Shown piece by piece: positions 15,562 through 22,426 of a stretch of 22,472 bases of DNA (position 1 is its first letter; each line of letters starts with the position of its first letter). The position numbers and the translations under genes are program-made. Origin of the DNA: an uncultured Ruminiclostridium sp. (GTDB lineage: Bacteria > Bacillota > Clostridia > Oscillospirales > Ruminococcaceae); assembly GCA_910588335.1 (NCBI GenBank), contig CAJUQV010000032.1, positions 1 to 22,472 on the forward strand. Direction: 5' to 3'. Below the pieces are notes generated by a model, which saw only the letters and a list, made by a program, of their open reading frames with translations, had not been told where the DNA came from and searched no databases.

Positions 15562-15657
15562 TATATAATATCATAAGCGGGAAACCGCCTTTTTCAGAGT
15601 CTATACAGCAAGAAATAACCGTTACTTTTACTACTCTTATTGATATTAAGACGTCCT

Positions 15658-15711
15658 TTAAGGTATATCGGTATACCTAAGAGACAAACTCAAAGCGAAT
15701 ATCCTCAACAT
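15658..15711 (-). CDS. Possible second leader ORF (17 aa) covering the antiterminator segment
   Basis: Its ATG (15711) directly follows the TAA of the 48-codon ORF in the same frame, with no spacer. The peptide starts MLRIFALSLSLRYT and ends at TAA 15660-15658, next to the AGGTATA hairpin. No ribosome binding site is visible, so it would rely on reinitiation. The antiterminator bases (15696-15689) lie inside it, so ribosomes here would block that pairing. Support is only positional. Confidence 0.25.
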   Translation of the reverse strand: MLRIFALSLSLRYTDIP

Positions 15712-15858
15712 TTAAATTGAGATACGAAAGCGTCTTTTGCGCTTAATCAATAAGGCAAACAATGTTGCCGCCGGCGTCTGACCCAGCTGTCCGAGGCTGA
15801 ATATTTCTTGCAGAATAAACAAATTCCTGACTGATTGCTTTAAATCAATCAAAAACAT
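15712..15858 (-). CDS. Upstream ORF (48 aa) in the polyamine operon leader
   Basis: ATG 15858 opens a 48-codon frame ending in TAA at 15714-15712. The peptide begins MFLIDLKQSVRN, has a hydrophobic middle (TLFALLI) and ends in a strongly basic run KRKRRFRISI. There is no classical Shine-Dalgarno; only GGAAG lies about 8 nt upstream, so translation may be weak. It begins about 37 nt after the predicted start point. Its place ahead of a terminator/antiterminator pair suggests a regulatory leader peptide, in the same spirit as the SpeFL leader peptide upstream of E. coli speF, to which it shows no evident similarity. It could also be a chance frame. Confidence 0.45.
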   Translation of the reverse strand: MFLIDLKQSVRNLFILQEIFSLGQLGQTPAATLFALLIKRKRRFRISI

Positions 15859-15901
15859 AATATAAACTTCCGCTGATTTGGTCACTGTTTATTTAATTAT
15901 G

Positions 15902-15930
15902 ATTATACACTATTATAAAAAAAAATGCAA
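15902..15930 (-). promoter_or_regulatory. Promoter of the polyamine operon leader
   Basis: On the minus strand TTGCAT (15930-15925) and TATAAT (15907-15902) are separated by 17 nt containing a T-tract, with TG directly before the -10 box. The predicted start point is near 15895. It is divergent from the metal operon promoter at 15970. Confidence 0.7.
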
Positions 15931-15969
15931 TATAAAAAATAAATTTTTTTCTTTTTTTCACTTATACTA

Positions 15970-15998
15970 TTGACAAATAAAGAAAAATATGTTAACAT
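15970..15998 (+). promoter_or_regulatory. Promoter of the metal-efflux operon
   Basis: TTGACA (15970-15975) and TAACAT (15993-15998) have a 17-nt spacer. The predicted start point (about 16005) falls inside the inverted repeat at 15994-16019, so repressor binding there would occlude polymerase. Confidence 0.7.
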
Positions 15999-16019
15999 AT
16001 GAACAAATAAACATATGTT
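15994..16019 (+). promoter_or_regulatory. Probable ArsR-family operator
   Basis: AACATATG (15994-16001) and CATATGTT (16012-16019) form a perfect 8-bp inverted repeat around AACAAATAAA. It resembles the ATATGAACA-type dyads bound by SmtB/ArsR-family zinc and cadmium sensors and overlaps the -10 region of the arsR promoter, as expected for autorepression. Confidence 0.65.
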
Positions 16020-16075
16020 TGACTGAACAGGCGAGAATGCGTTATAAAAAACCAAGAAAGGCAGGGAAATTGAAA

Positions 16076-16420
16076 ATGTCCGACAACGAATACCTCCGGG
16101 TGGAGGATGACACTGTTAAGAAGGTGCTTGACGAAATGCCCCCCGATGAAATGCTGTACGATTTAGCCGAGCTGTTTAAGGTTTTCGGAGACTCCACGAG
16201 GATAAAAATACTTTACGCTCTTTTTGAGTCGGAGCTGTGCGTAAACGATATCGCCACACTGCTGGGAATAACTCAGACCGCCGCTTCGCATCAGCTCAGG
16301 GTGCTTAAGGTGAATAAGCTGGTAAAGTCGCGAAAGGAAGGGAAGATGATTTTCTACTCGCTTTCCGACGAGCACGTAACCAAAATCATATCTCAGGGTA
16401 TGGAACATATTGAGGAGTAA
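16076..16420 (+). CDS. ArsR/SmtB-family metal-sensing repressor
   Basis: A 114-residue winged-helix repressor. The recognition region reads VNDIATLLGITQTAASHQLRVL, followed by the wing KSRKEGKMIFYSL. The C-terminal alpha5 helix has Asp98, His100, His111 and Glu114, the D-x-H-x10-H-x2-E/H spacing of CzrA-type zinc/cobalt sensors. The alpha3 segment is ELCVND with one Cys, unlike the ELCVC site of CadC or ArsR. Zinc or a similar divalent ion is therefore the likely inducer. ATG 16076 is chosen because an in-frame ATG at 15989 lies upstream of the -10 box and could not be transcribed from this promoter. GCAGGG lies 9 nt upstream. The downstream P1B-ATPase agrees with the assigned ligand. Confidence 0.9.
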   Translation: MSDNEYLRVEDDTVKKVLDEMPPDEMLYDLAELFKVFGDSTRIKILYALFESELCVNDIATLLGITQTAASHQLRVLKVNKLVKSRKEGKMIFYSLSDEHVTKIISQGMEHIEE

Positions 16421-16425
16421 AAGCA

Positions 16426-17034
16426 ATGTTTTACAAAAGGGATTTTTGGGACAAAACAGCCGAGTTTTACGATTTTGCGGAGGCTTTTAACGGAAAGGTA
16501 TACCGTAAAATGACATCAGTGGTAAAAAAGCTTACCCGAGAGGGCGGAGCGGTGCTGGATTGTGCCGCGGGAACGGGGGAGCTTTCGCTTGCGGCTGCGG
16601 AAAAAGCCGGAGCGGTGGTCTGCACCGACCGTTCGGAGAAGATGCTAAAAATAGCGGAAAAAAAGGCAAAAGCAAGCCGCAAAGAAAATATTCGCTTTGA
16701 GGAAAGGGATATTTTTCACCTTTATGACGGCGACGAAAGCTATGACACCGTTATAGCGGGAAATGTGCTTCACCTTTTGTCCTGTCCCGAAAAAGCGGTA
16801 AAAGAGCTGTATCGGGTGACAAAAAAAGGCGGAAGGCTTTTGCTGCCAACCTTCATGACCGGAGGTAAAAGGATGATTTCCATAGAGTTTTACAAGCTTC
16901 TGGGATTTAAGGCCGAAAGAGAATATGTCCCGCTTGACTATATTGAAATGCTGAAAGGCTGCGGAGTGGGTAGAGTAAAGGCGAGAGTCATATACGGAAA
17001 AATACCCTGCTGCTTTGCGGTAATTTATAAATAA
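16426..17034 (+). CDS. Class I SAM-dependent methyltransferase
   Basis: A 202-residue Rossmann-fold methyltransferase. Motif I is VLDCAAGTGELS (about residues 42-53). An acidic residue ends strand 2 (VVCTDRSEKML), motif II is YDTVIAGNVLHLL, and a post-motif GGRLLLPTF follows. The substrate is not evident; this group includes small-molecule and quinone-type methyltransferases. Its GAGGAG ribosome binding site overlaps the end of the arsR gene and only 5 nt separate the two, so it belongs to the metal operon. Metal or metalloid methylation is a speculation prompted by context only; no cysteine pattern typical of arsenite methyltransferase is present. Confidence 0.8.
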   Translation: MFYKRDFWDKTAEFYDFAEAFNGKVYRKMTSVVKKLTREGGAVLDCAAGTGELSLAAAEKAGAVVCTDRSEKMLKIAEKKAKASRKENIRFEERDIFHLYDGDESYDTVIAGNVLHLLSCPEKAVKELYRVTKKGGRLLLPTFMTGGKRMISIEFYKLLGFKAEREYVPLDYIEMLKGCGVGRVKARVIYGKIPCCFAVIYK

Positions 17035-17066
17035 ACATTGGGTAAATTAGGAAAGGAACAAATAGT

Positions 17067-17282
17067 ATGAAAAAAACATTTAAGCTTATTGATCTGGACT
17101 GCGCAAACTGCGCGGCAAAAATGGAAAATGAAATCAACAAGTTAGACGGCGTTGAAGCCACCGTAAGCTTTATGACGCAGAAGCTTACGGTTTCCGCTCC
17201 CGATGGGGATTTTGACGGGACCATGAAAAAGATAATCAAGCTTTGCAAAAAGGTGGAGCCTGACTGCGAAATAGTGATGTAG
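17067..17282 (+). CDS. HMA-domain metallochaperone-like protein
   Basis: A stand-alone heavy-metal-associated domain of 71 residues with the metal site DCANC (Cys12 and Cys15) after strand 1 and a ferredoxin-like pattern. The DCANCAAKME form is typical of the N-terminal domains of Zn/Cd-transporting CadA/ZntA ATPases rather than CopZ-type copper chaperones. The ATPase encoded 13 nt downstream lacks such an N-terminal domain, so this looks like the same module carried as a separate protein. AAAGGA precedes ATG 17067. Confidence 0.9.
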   Translation: MKKTFKLIDLDCANCAAKMENEINKLDGVEATVSFMTQKLTVSAPDGDFDGTMKKIIKLCKKVEPDCEIVM

Positions 17283-17295
17283 CGGGAGGTGCGTA

Positions 17296-19167
17296 ATGAC
17301 GAGAAAACAGAAAAAAACTCTTGTGAGAATAATCGTTTCCGCCGTTCTTCTTATTTTGGCGTATTTTCTTACAAGCTTTGTATTTGAGGATCCGGATTGG
17401 CGGATAAAGCTTTTGTGTTTTTTGGCTCCGTATGCCGTTATCGGATGGGACATATTGTTTAAGGCGGGCAGAAATATCGCTCACGGTCAGGTTTTTGACG
17501 AAAATTTTCTTATGTGTCTTGCCACAATCGGAGCATTTGTTATAGGAGAGTATCCCGAAGCTGTTTTCGTAATGCTGTTCTATCAGGTGGGAGAGCTTTT
17601 CCAAAGCTGTGCCGTGGAGAAATCCCGCCGTTCCATATCGGAAATGATGGATATCCGCCCCGATTACGCAAATATCGAGAGAGACGGCGAGCTTGTGCGC
17701 GTTGATCCGGAAGAGATAAAGACGGGAGATGTAATTGTGGTAAAGCCGGGCGAGCGGATACCTCTCGACGGTGTTATAATAAGCGGAAACTCCTCTTTGG
17801 ATACTGCCGCGCTTACCGGAGAGTCAAAGCCATGCGACGCGGAAGAGGGCGACAATGTTCTGAGCGGCTGCGTAAATCTCAGCGGAGTGCTAAATATACG
17901 GGTTACAAAGGAATTCGGACAGTCCACCGTTTCAAAGATACTTGACCTTGTGGAAAATTCAAGCAGCAAGAAAGCTAAGGCGGAAAATTTTATTACAAAA
18001 TTCGCAAGATATTATACGCCCTGCGTGGTTATCGCCGCGGCGCTGTTAGCGGTTATTCCTCCGCTGGTTTTGGGCTTGGACTGGGGAGACTGGATTCAAA
18101 GGGCGCTGATATTTCTGGTTATTTCCTGTCCCTGCGCTTTGGTAATTTCGGTTCCCCTCAGTTTTTTCGGGGGCATTGGCGGTGCTTCCCGAAACGGGAT
18201 TCTTGTAAAGGGGGGGAACTATCTTGAAGCGCTTTCGAAAACCGACTGCGTGGTATTTGACAAAACGGGGACGCTGACCAAGGGGGTATTCGCCGTTACC
18301 GCCGTTCACCCCGACAAGTGTTCTAAGGAACGACTGATAGAACTGGCGGCGGAGGCCGAGTTTTATTCGGATCACCCGATTGCCCGTTCAATAAAGGAAG
18401 CCTGCCCAAAAGAAACAGATAAAGGGCGGCTCGGAGAAGTAAAGGAAATTTCGGGGCATGGCGTTGAGGCGATTATCGACGGAAAACGCGTGTGCGTGGG
18501 AAGCGGCAAGCTTATGGAAAAAGATGGCGTGAATTGGCACCGGTGTCACAAAACGGGCACCACCGTTCACGTGGCGGAGGAGGGAGAATATCTCGGACAC
18601 ATCGTTATTTCCGACGAGATAAAGCCCGATTCGGAAGAGGCAATAAAGCGGCTTAAGCTTCTTGGAATAAGGAAAACCGTAATGCTGACTGGGGACTCGA
18701 AGGAGGTAGGAGAGGAGATAGCCGGAAAATTGGGTCTGGACGAGGTTTACACTCGGCTTTTGCCCGCCGATAAGGTAGAAAAGGTAGAAAAGCTGTTGAG
18801 TGAAAGAGATGGAAAAAGATACGCGCTGGCGTTTGTTGGCGACGGAATAAACGACGCACCCGTGCTTTCCCGCGCGGATATAGGCATAGCTATGGGAGCG
18901 ATAGGATCGGACGCGGCGATTGAGGCGGCGGATATTGTACTGATGGACGATAAGCCGTCAAAAATCGCCTCCGCGATACGTATCGCCAAAAGGACAATGC
19001 GCATAGTGCGCCAGAATATTGTTTTCGCACTGGGGATAAAGGTGCTTGTTTTGGTTATGGGAGCGTTTGGAATTGCGAATATGTGGGAAGCGGTGTTTGC
19101 GGATGTGGGGGTTTCGGTTATTGCGATACTTAATTCAATGAGAGCCATGAAAAAAACGGAACAATAA
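17296..19167 (+). CDS. cadA: Zn/Cd/Pb-exporting P1B-type ATPase
   Basis: A 623-residue heavy-metal P-type ATPase. In order it has N-terminal membrane helices, an actuator domain with TGES, and the ion-binding CPC in helix 6 (Cys278-Pro-Cys280, ISCPCALVIS). The phosphorylation site is DKTGTLT (Asp322), and the P1B His-Pro motif is SDHPIARSI. TGDSKEVGEEIA and the hinge GDGINDAP (Asp516) follow, with final helices containing FALGIKVLVLV. The CPC motif plus a lysine and an aspartate in the late helices fit zinc/cadmium/lead export. It lacks an N-terminal HMA domain, which is supplied by the preceding small gene. GGGAGGTGCGTA before ATG 17296 is a strong ribosome binding site. Expression should be released by the ArsR-family sensor upstream. 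Confidence 0.95.
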   Translation: MTRKQKKTLVRIIVSAVLLILAYFLTSFVFEDPDWRIKLLCFLAPYAVIGWDILFKAGRNIAHGQVFDENFLMCLATIGAFVIGEYPEAVFVMLFYQVGELFQSCAVEKSRRSISEMMDIRPDYANIERDGELVRVDPEEIKTGDVIVVKPGERIPLDGVIISGNSSLDTAALTGESKPCDAEEGDNVLSGCVNLSGVLNIRVTKEFGQSTVSKILDLVENSSSKKAKAENFITKFARYYTPCVVIAAALLAVIPPLVLGLDWGDWIQRALIFLVISCPCALVISVPLSFFGGIGGASRNGILVKGGNYLEALSKTDCVVFDKTGTLTKGVFAVTAVHPDKCSKERLIELAAEAEFYSDHPIARSIKEACPKETDKGRLGEVKEISGHGVEAIIDGKRVCVGSGKLMEKDGVNWHRCHKTGTTVHVAEEGEYLGHIVISDEIKPDSEEAIKRLKLLGIRKTVMLTGDSKEVGEEIAGKLGLDEVYTRLLPADKVEKVEKLLSERDGKRYALAFVGDGINDAPVLSRADIGIAMGAIGSDAAIEAADIVLMDDKPSKIASAIRIAKRTMRIVRQNIVFALGIKVLVLVMGAFGIANMWEAVFADVGVSVIAILNSMRAMKKTEQ

Positions 19168-19208
19168 AAACGATATAAAGACTAACCCACGAAAAAGGAG
19201 ATCTGAAA

Positions 19209-20078
19209 ATGATTTACGACTGCATAGTCATAGGGACGGGCCCCGCGGGTATATCCGCCTCAATTACCCTGAAAATACACAATAAAAACTTTCTTCTTTT
19301 GGGAAACAAAAAATTAAGTGAAAAAATAAATAAGGCGGAAAGAATTCTTAATTATCCCGGTCTGCCGTCGATATCGGGGAAAGGCCTTTCGGAAGCTTTT
19401 GAGTCGCATTTGAGAGAAATGGAAATACAAATAACCGAAAAAATGGCCACCTCGGTGATCCCGATGGGGGACAATTACGCGGTAACCGCTCAGACGGATT
19501 TTTATGAAACCAAAAGCGTGATATTTGCCGCGGGGGTTACCTCCGTTCCGTTGGTAAAAAACGAGGAAAAGCTTCTGGGAAAGGGAATAAGCTACTGTGC
19601 TACCTGCGACGGAGGTCTGTATAAGGGTAAAAAAATTGCCGTAATATCCACCAACCCGCGTTTTTTTCATGAGGTTAAATATCTTTCGGAATTGGCCGAA
19701 ACGCTGTATTTTTTCCCAGCGTATAAGAACGAGAGCGTGATTTTTCCCGATAACGTTAAGACGACCGATTCCTTTCCCGAAACCGCCGAAGGTGAAGACA
19801 GGCTGTCCGGAATACTTCTGAAAAATGGACGGAGGCTTGAAGTATGCGGCCTGTTTTGCCTCAGAGACTGCATTTCGCCGAAAACGCTGTTGCCGGGTCT
19901 TGAGTTAAACGAAGGGCATATTGCCGTTGATCGGGGAATGAAAACAAATCTTACAGGCTGTTTTGCCTGCGGAGACTGTACGGGTCGCCCGTATCAGTAT
20001 GTAAAAGCGGCTGGAGAAGGAAACGTTGCGGCTTTGGGGGTGATAGAATATTTGGAGAAGGGCGCTTTTAACCAATAA
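19209..20078 (+). CDS. Thioredoxin-reductase-like flavoprotein lacking the NADPH-binding motif
   Basis: A 289-residue protein with the thioredoxin reductase layout. The FAD loop is GTGPAG near the N-terminus, the redox-active CATC occupies residues 130-133, and the C-terminal FAD segment is GCFACGDCTGRPYQYVKAAG. After CATC, ordinary NADPH-dependent enzymes have GGGxSA and later HRR. Here the corresponding stretches read VISTNPRFFHEV and FFPAYKNES, so the NADPH site is absent. Ferredoxin-dependent flavin thioredoxin reductases of clostridia and related deep-branching forms share this loss, so electrons may come from ferredoxin. It follows the ATPase by 41 nt with AAAAGGAG before ATG 19209, suggesting thiol redox repair under metal stress. 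The extra Cys residues in the C-terminal part are noted. Confidence 0.8.
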   Translation: MIYDCIVIGTGPAGISASITLKIHNKNFLLLGNKKLSEKINKAERILNYPGLPSISGKGLSEAFESHLREMEIQITEKMATSVIPMGDNYAVTAQTDFYETKSVIFAAGVTSVPLVKNEEKLLGKGISYCATCDGGLYKGKKIAVISTNPRFFHEVKYLSELAETLYFFPAYKNESVIFPDNVKTTDSFPETAEGEDRLSGILLKNGRRLEVCGLFCLRDCISPKTLLPGLELNEGHIAVDRGMKTNLTGCFACGDCTGRPYQYVKAAGEGNVAALGVIEYLEKGAFNQ

Positions 20079-20219
20079 TATTAATCTTTAATCATCCGTA
20101 TTATTTGTCTATATCTTGATCAAAGATTAGTATAAAATATTGCTTTACCGGATTTATTCGGGAAAGCAATAGGCTGATTTATATTTATTTCATCTTTTCT
20201 TAAATTTACTCAAAAAATC

Positions 20220-20274
20220 AAGACATTCACAACAAAATATGCTAAAATAAAGCCACAGTCAAAAAGCGCTTTTT
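20220..20274 (+). promoter_or_regulatory. Candidate promoter and palindrome upstream of the AraC-GGDEF gene
   Basis: TAAAAT (20243-20248) with an extended TG at 20240-20241 is a plausible -10 element; the -35 region (AAGACA at 20220-20225) is weak. Behind it AAAAAGCGCTTTTT (20261-20274) is a perfect 14-bp palindrome within the predicted untranslated leader, a possible operator or small hairpin. The rest of the gap from 20079 holds an imperfect TTGCTTT/AAAGCAA hairpin near 20141-20170 without a T-run. Confidence 0.35.
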
Positions 20275-20300
20275 CAGGCTGTACCGAAAGGAGGCGGGAA

Positions 20301-21146
20301 ATGAAAAATTTTTGTATTTTCGCCGATGCGGTAAATTATATCGAGGAAAATCTGTGCAGTGAAATAAAACAGGAGGATATTGCTGCGGAATGCTGCTGCT
20401 CTTTATCCTCTCTCCAAAAGGTATGGAGATACTGTACTCACACAAGCCTGAAGGAATATATATCAAAACGCAGACTCACCCGATGTGCCGAGGATATAAT
20501 GGGCACCGATATGACCCTTACCGAAATAGCGATGAAATATCAGTACAATTCACCCGAAGTGTTTACAAGAGCCTTTAAAAGGCTCTGGGGCATTTCCCCC
20601 TCGAAATTCAAGTATGAAAGGCATTGGGCGGGTTTTTTCCCAAGGATAATTCCCGACGAAAACAGGCTGAAAGGAGAAAGACATATGGGAAGAAAAGTTG
20701 ACATTACCGAGCTTTACAACGAGCTTAAGGAAAATCGCGGCGGCTACGTGCTGTGCTTTGATCTGGTGGGACTTGACAATATCAATAAAAGCATAGGACG
20801 AAAAGCGGGTGACAAAGTGATTATGGAAGCGTTCCGCAGAATCGACGAGATGGCCGGCGAGGGTATGATGGTGTTCAGAATAGGCGGAGACGAATTTGCG
20901 GCGGTTACCGGACTGTCTGAAAAACAAGCGGTTGAAGAAGCGGCGGACAGAGTGATACGCCAGAACGGGAATCCGATAAGCTGCGACGGCAATGAAGTGC
21001 CCGTATCGGTAAGAGTGGGAGCCATGAGAATGTCGGAAGCATGCAACGGAAGCATAAGATACAGCGAGCTTTTCCAGCGGCTTCAGGATGTTATAAATAA
21101 TTCAAAGAGTGCCGAAAAGGTGAGTTTTGTTTTTGAGGTGAATTAA
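20301..21146 (+). CDS. AraC-type DNA-binding domain fused to a GGDEF domain
   Basis: A 281-residue, two-domain protein. Residues about 8-108 are an AraC-family double helix-turn-helix, including the second-motif signature TEIAMKYQYNSPEVFTRAFK then GISPSKF. Residues about 148-278 are a GGDEF domain with metal-binding Asp154 (FDLVGLDNIN), a KAGDKVI segment and an intact catalytic-site motif GGDEF at 195-199. Intact GGDEF domains can make cyclic di-GMP or, if degenerate elsewhere, bind nucleotides. No sensor domain is present, so the GGDEF module may be effector, sensor or dimerisation domain for the DNA-binding part. Starts at ATG 20301 after a strong AAAGGAGG. A second strong site, AAAGGAG at 20670-20676, lies 8 nt before an in-frame ATG (20685, Met129) exactly between the domains. 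Convergent with the surface-protein gene across a bidirectional terminator. Confidence 0.85.
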   Translation: MKNFCIFADAVNYIEENLCSEIKQEDIAAECCCSLSSLQKVWRYCTHTSLKEYISKRRLTRCAEDIMGTDMTLTEIAMKYQYNSPEVFTRAFKRLWGISPSKFKYERHWAGFFPRIIPDENRLKGERHMGRKVDITELYNELKENRGGYVLCFDLVGLDNINKSIGRKAGDKVIMEAFRRIDEMAGEGMMVFRIGGDEFAAVTGLSEKQAVEEAADRVIRQNGNPISCDGNEVPVSVRVGAMRMSEACNGSIRYSELFQRLQDVINNSKSAEKVSFVFEVN

Positions 21147-21295
21147 GGCAACAGCGCACAAAGAATTGCACAGGCAAGAAAAAATATTTCTTTGGCAGTG
21201 CCATTCATTTGCTATCATGTACGGTAATGCACATGTGAATAAATACTGTTAATCGATTAAAAATTGGAAAAATGGTTATTTATAAGCTCTAATTA

Positions 21296-21344
21296 AAAAA
21301 TCATATTGCAGACAAAATTTTACATGGTCTGCAATATGATTTTT
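21296..21344. terminator. Bidirectional intrinsic terminator
   Basis: Arms 21296-21313 and 21327-21344 are perfectly complementary over 18 bp (AAAAATCATATTGCAGAC), with a 13-nt loop. A-runs and T-runs at the two ends suit both strands. It separates the convergent AraC-GGDEF gene and the surface-protein gene. The preceding 150 nt (21147-21295) show no gene. Confidence 0.9.
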
Positions 21345-21368
21345 AATATTATTATGGTTTTTTATTGA

Positions 21369-22426
21369 TTATTTTCTTTTCTTTGAGAATATTATTCCCG
21401 CCGCTGCCGCCAATACTGGAATAACGGCAAGGGTTACGCCGGTATTCTGGTTCTTGTCTTCGTTGGCGGTACCGTTTCCTGTGCTGTCAGTGCTTCCTGT
21501 ATTTCCTCCCGCATTGCCGTCTGTGTTATTGTCGGAGGGAGCGGTGGAAATCTCGGAAGCGCTTCCCTGCGCCGTTCCGTCGGAAATTGTATCCGTATTG
21601 TCGGCAGAGGCTTGGGGAGCCGTTGTTTCGGGCGACGGTGCGCTTGTTTCGGTGGACGATTCGGCAGTAGCTAATTCGGTTGTGTCTGGTATTACAAATG
21701 CGCCGGAGCCGATTTCCGTTGCAGGATTGGAAGGAGTTTCGGGAATATTGGTTATTTCTTCAACAGGTGGTTCACCACCGGAAGTCTCGGTTGTTTCTTC
21801 AACAGGCGGTTCGCCGCCGGAAGTGTCGGTTGTTTCTTCAACGGGCGGTTCACCAGCGGAAGTCTCGGTTGTTTCTTTAACAGGCGGTTCACCACCGGAA
21901 GTATTAGTTGTTTCTTCTGTTGATGTTGAAGAACCTGATTCATCGTCGGATTCCGAATCGCTAGGAATTAGCACTTCATCCTTATAAATTATTGAGAAAG
22001 TAGAAAATTTATTTGTTTCAAAAGCAATCAAGTTTTTATCATTACTTAAATTATTTATGATACTGGCAATTCCATTATGCACACGAATAATGGAATAGTT
22101 TCTATTAAATGTGTCATCGGGTTTTAATGATTCGGGAACCTCAATAGATAATGTCACATTGTCTAATGTTTCTTCAATTGGTGTTGTTATAGTAATTCCA
22201 TTTTCGGTAATAATTTTATTCAAATTTAGATTAAAATATTGTCCTATGGAATAATCGCCACACACTCTTTTAATTTCAATTATATCGTCATTATTTTCAG
22301 GATCTTCTACATCTTCGATTACAAATGTAATTTTTATTTCAGCGCCATTATAATATTTATTTAGCTCCTCATCCGTAAATTCAATAGATGAAATAATATT
22401 CGTTTTATCTTCGTCACTAAATATTA
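21369..22426 (-). CDS. C-terminal part of a cell-surface protein, 5' end cut off by an IS
   Basis: The frame is open from the edge element to the stop at 21369. The visible part has a beta-rich module ending in KFSTFSIIYKDE, typical of large clostridial surface proteins. A Thr/Ser/Pro/Glu-rich wall-spanning linker follows, with four 13-residue repeats (TSGGEPPVEETTE type), then an Asn/Gly/Ser-rich stretch. The C-terminus is NQNTG, a hydrophobic segment and KKRK, resembling a sortase-type or membrane anchoring signal, although no canonical LPxTG is present. There is no ATG in this frame. An internal GTG at 22265 has no convincing ribosome site, and going upstream the frame meets a TAG at 22460-22458 inside the presumed IS end. 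I infer a gene disrupted after about 350 C-terminal codons, its 5' part beyond the right edge. Confidence 0.7.
21751..21906 (-). repeat. Four tandem 39-bp repeats in the surface-protein gene
   Basis: Unit starts at 21751, 21790, 21829 and 21868 are exactly 39 bp apart and encode 13 residues each (TSGGEPPVEETTE with substitutions such as Ala for Gly and Lys for Glu). The units differ at several bases, so the copies are not fresh duplications throughout. Copy number is likely variable between strains. Confidence 0.9.

Larger units (their letters stand above)
15452..15895 (-). promoter_or_regulatory. Long 5' leader of the polyamine operon with terminator/antiterminator arrangement
   Basis: From the predicted start point near 15895 to the speD ATG is about 440 nt. 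In transcript order it holds a 48-codon ORF (15858-15712), an abutting 17-codon ORF (15711-15658), a hairpin (AGGTATA, loop CCGA, TATACCT), a GCGG-TTTC-CCGC hairpin, an intrinsic terminator (15561-15525), a CCTTAA/TTAAGG hairpin close to the start codon, and then speD. GCTTTGAG inside the second ORF (15696-15689) is perfectly complementary to CTCAAAGC in the 5' arm of the terminator (15559-15552). The two pairings exclude each other, which is the layout of a transcription attenuator. I recognise no known riboswitch consensus. Confidence 0.55.

Noticed and set aside
15525..15895. Leader RNA of speD as 6S RNA or a known riboswitch class
   Set aside because: I could not match the central-bubble pattern of 6S RNA or the conserved cores of SAM, guanidine or PRPP riboswitches. 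A covariance-model search would be decisive.
15989..16075. N-terminal extension of the ArsR-family protein from ATG 15989
   Set aside because: That codon lies upstream of the -10 box of the only good promoter and would not be transcribed. The operator also lies inside the extension.
21751..21906. Regular 39-bp direct repeats as a CRISPR array
   Set aside because: The repeats are contiguous with no spacers, in phase with the reading frame, and encode 13-residue protein repeats.
21454..21987. 177-codon plus-strand open frame
   Set aside because: It is antisense to the Thr/Ser/Pro-rich repeat region. Low-complexity coding produces long open frames on the other strand, and no start signal is present.
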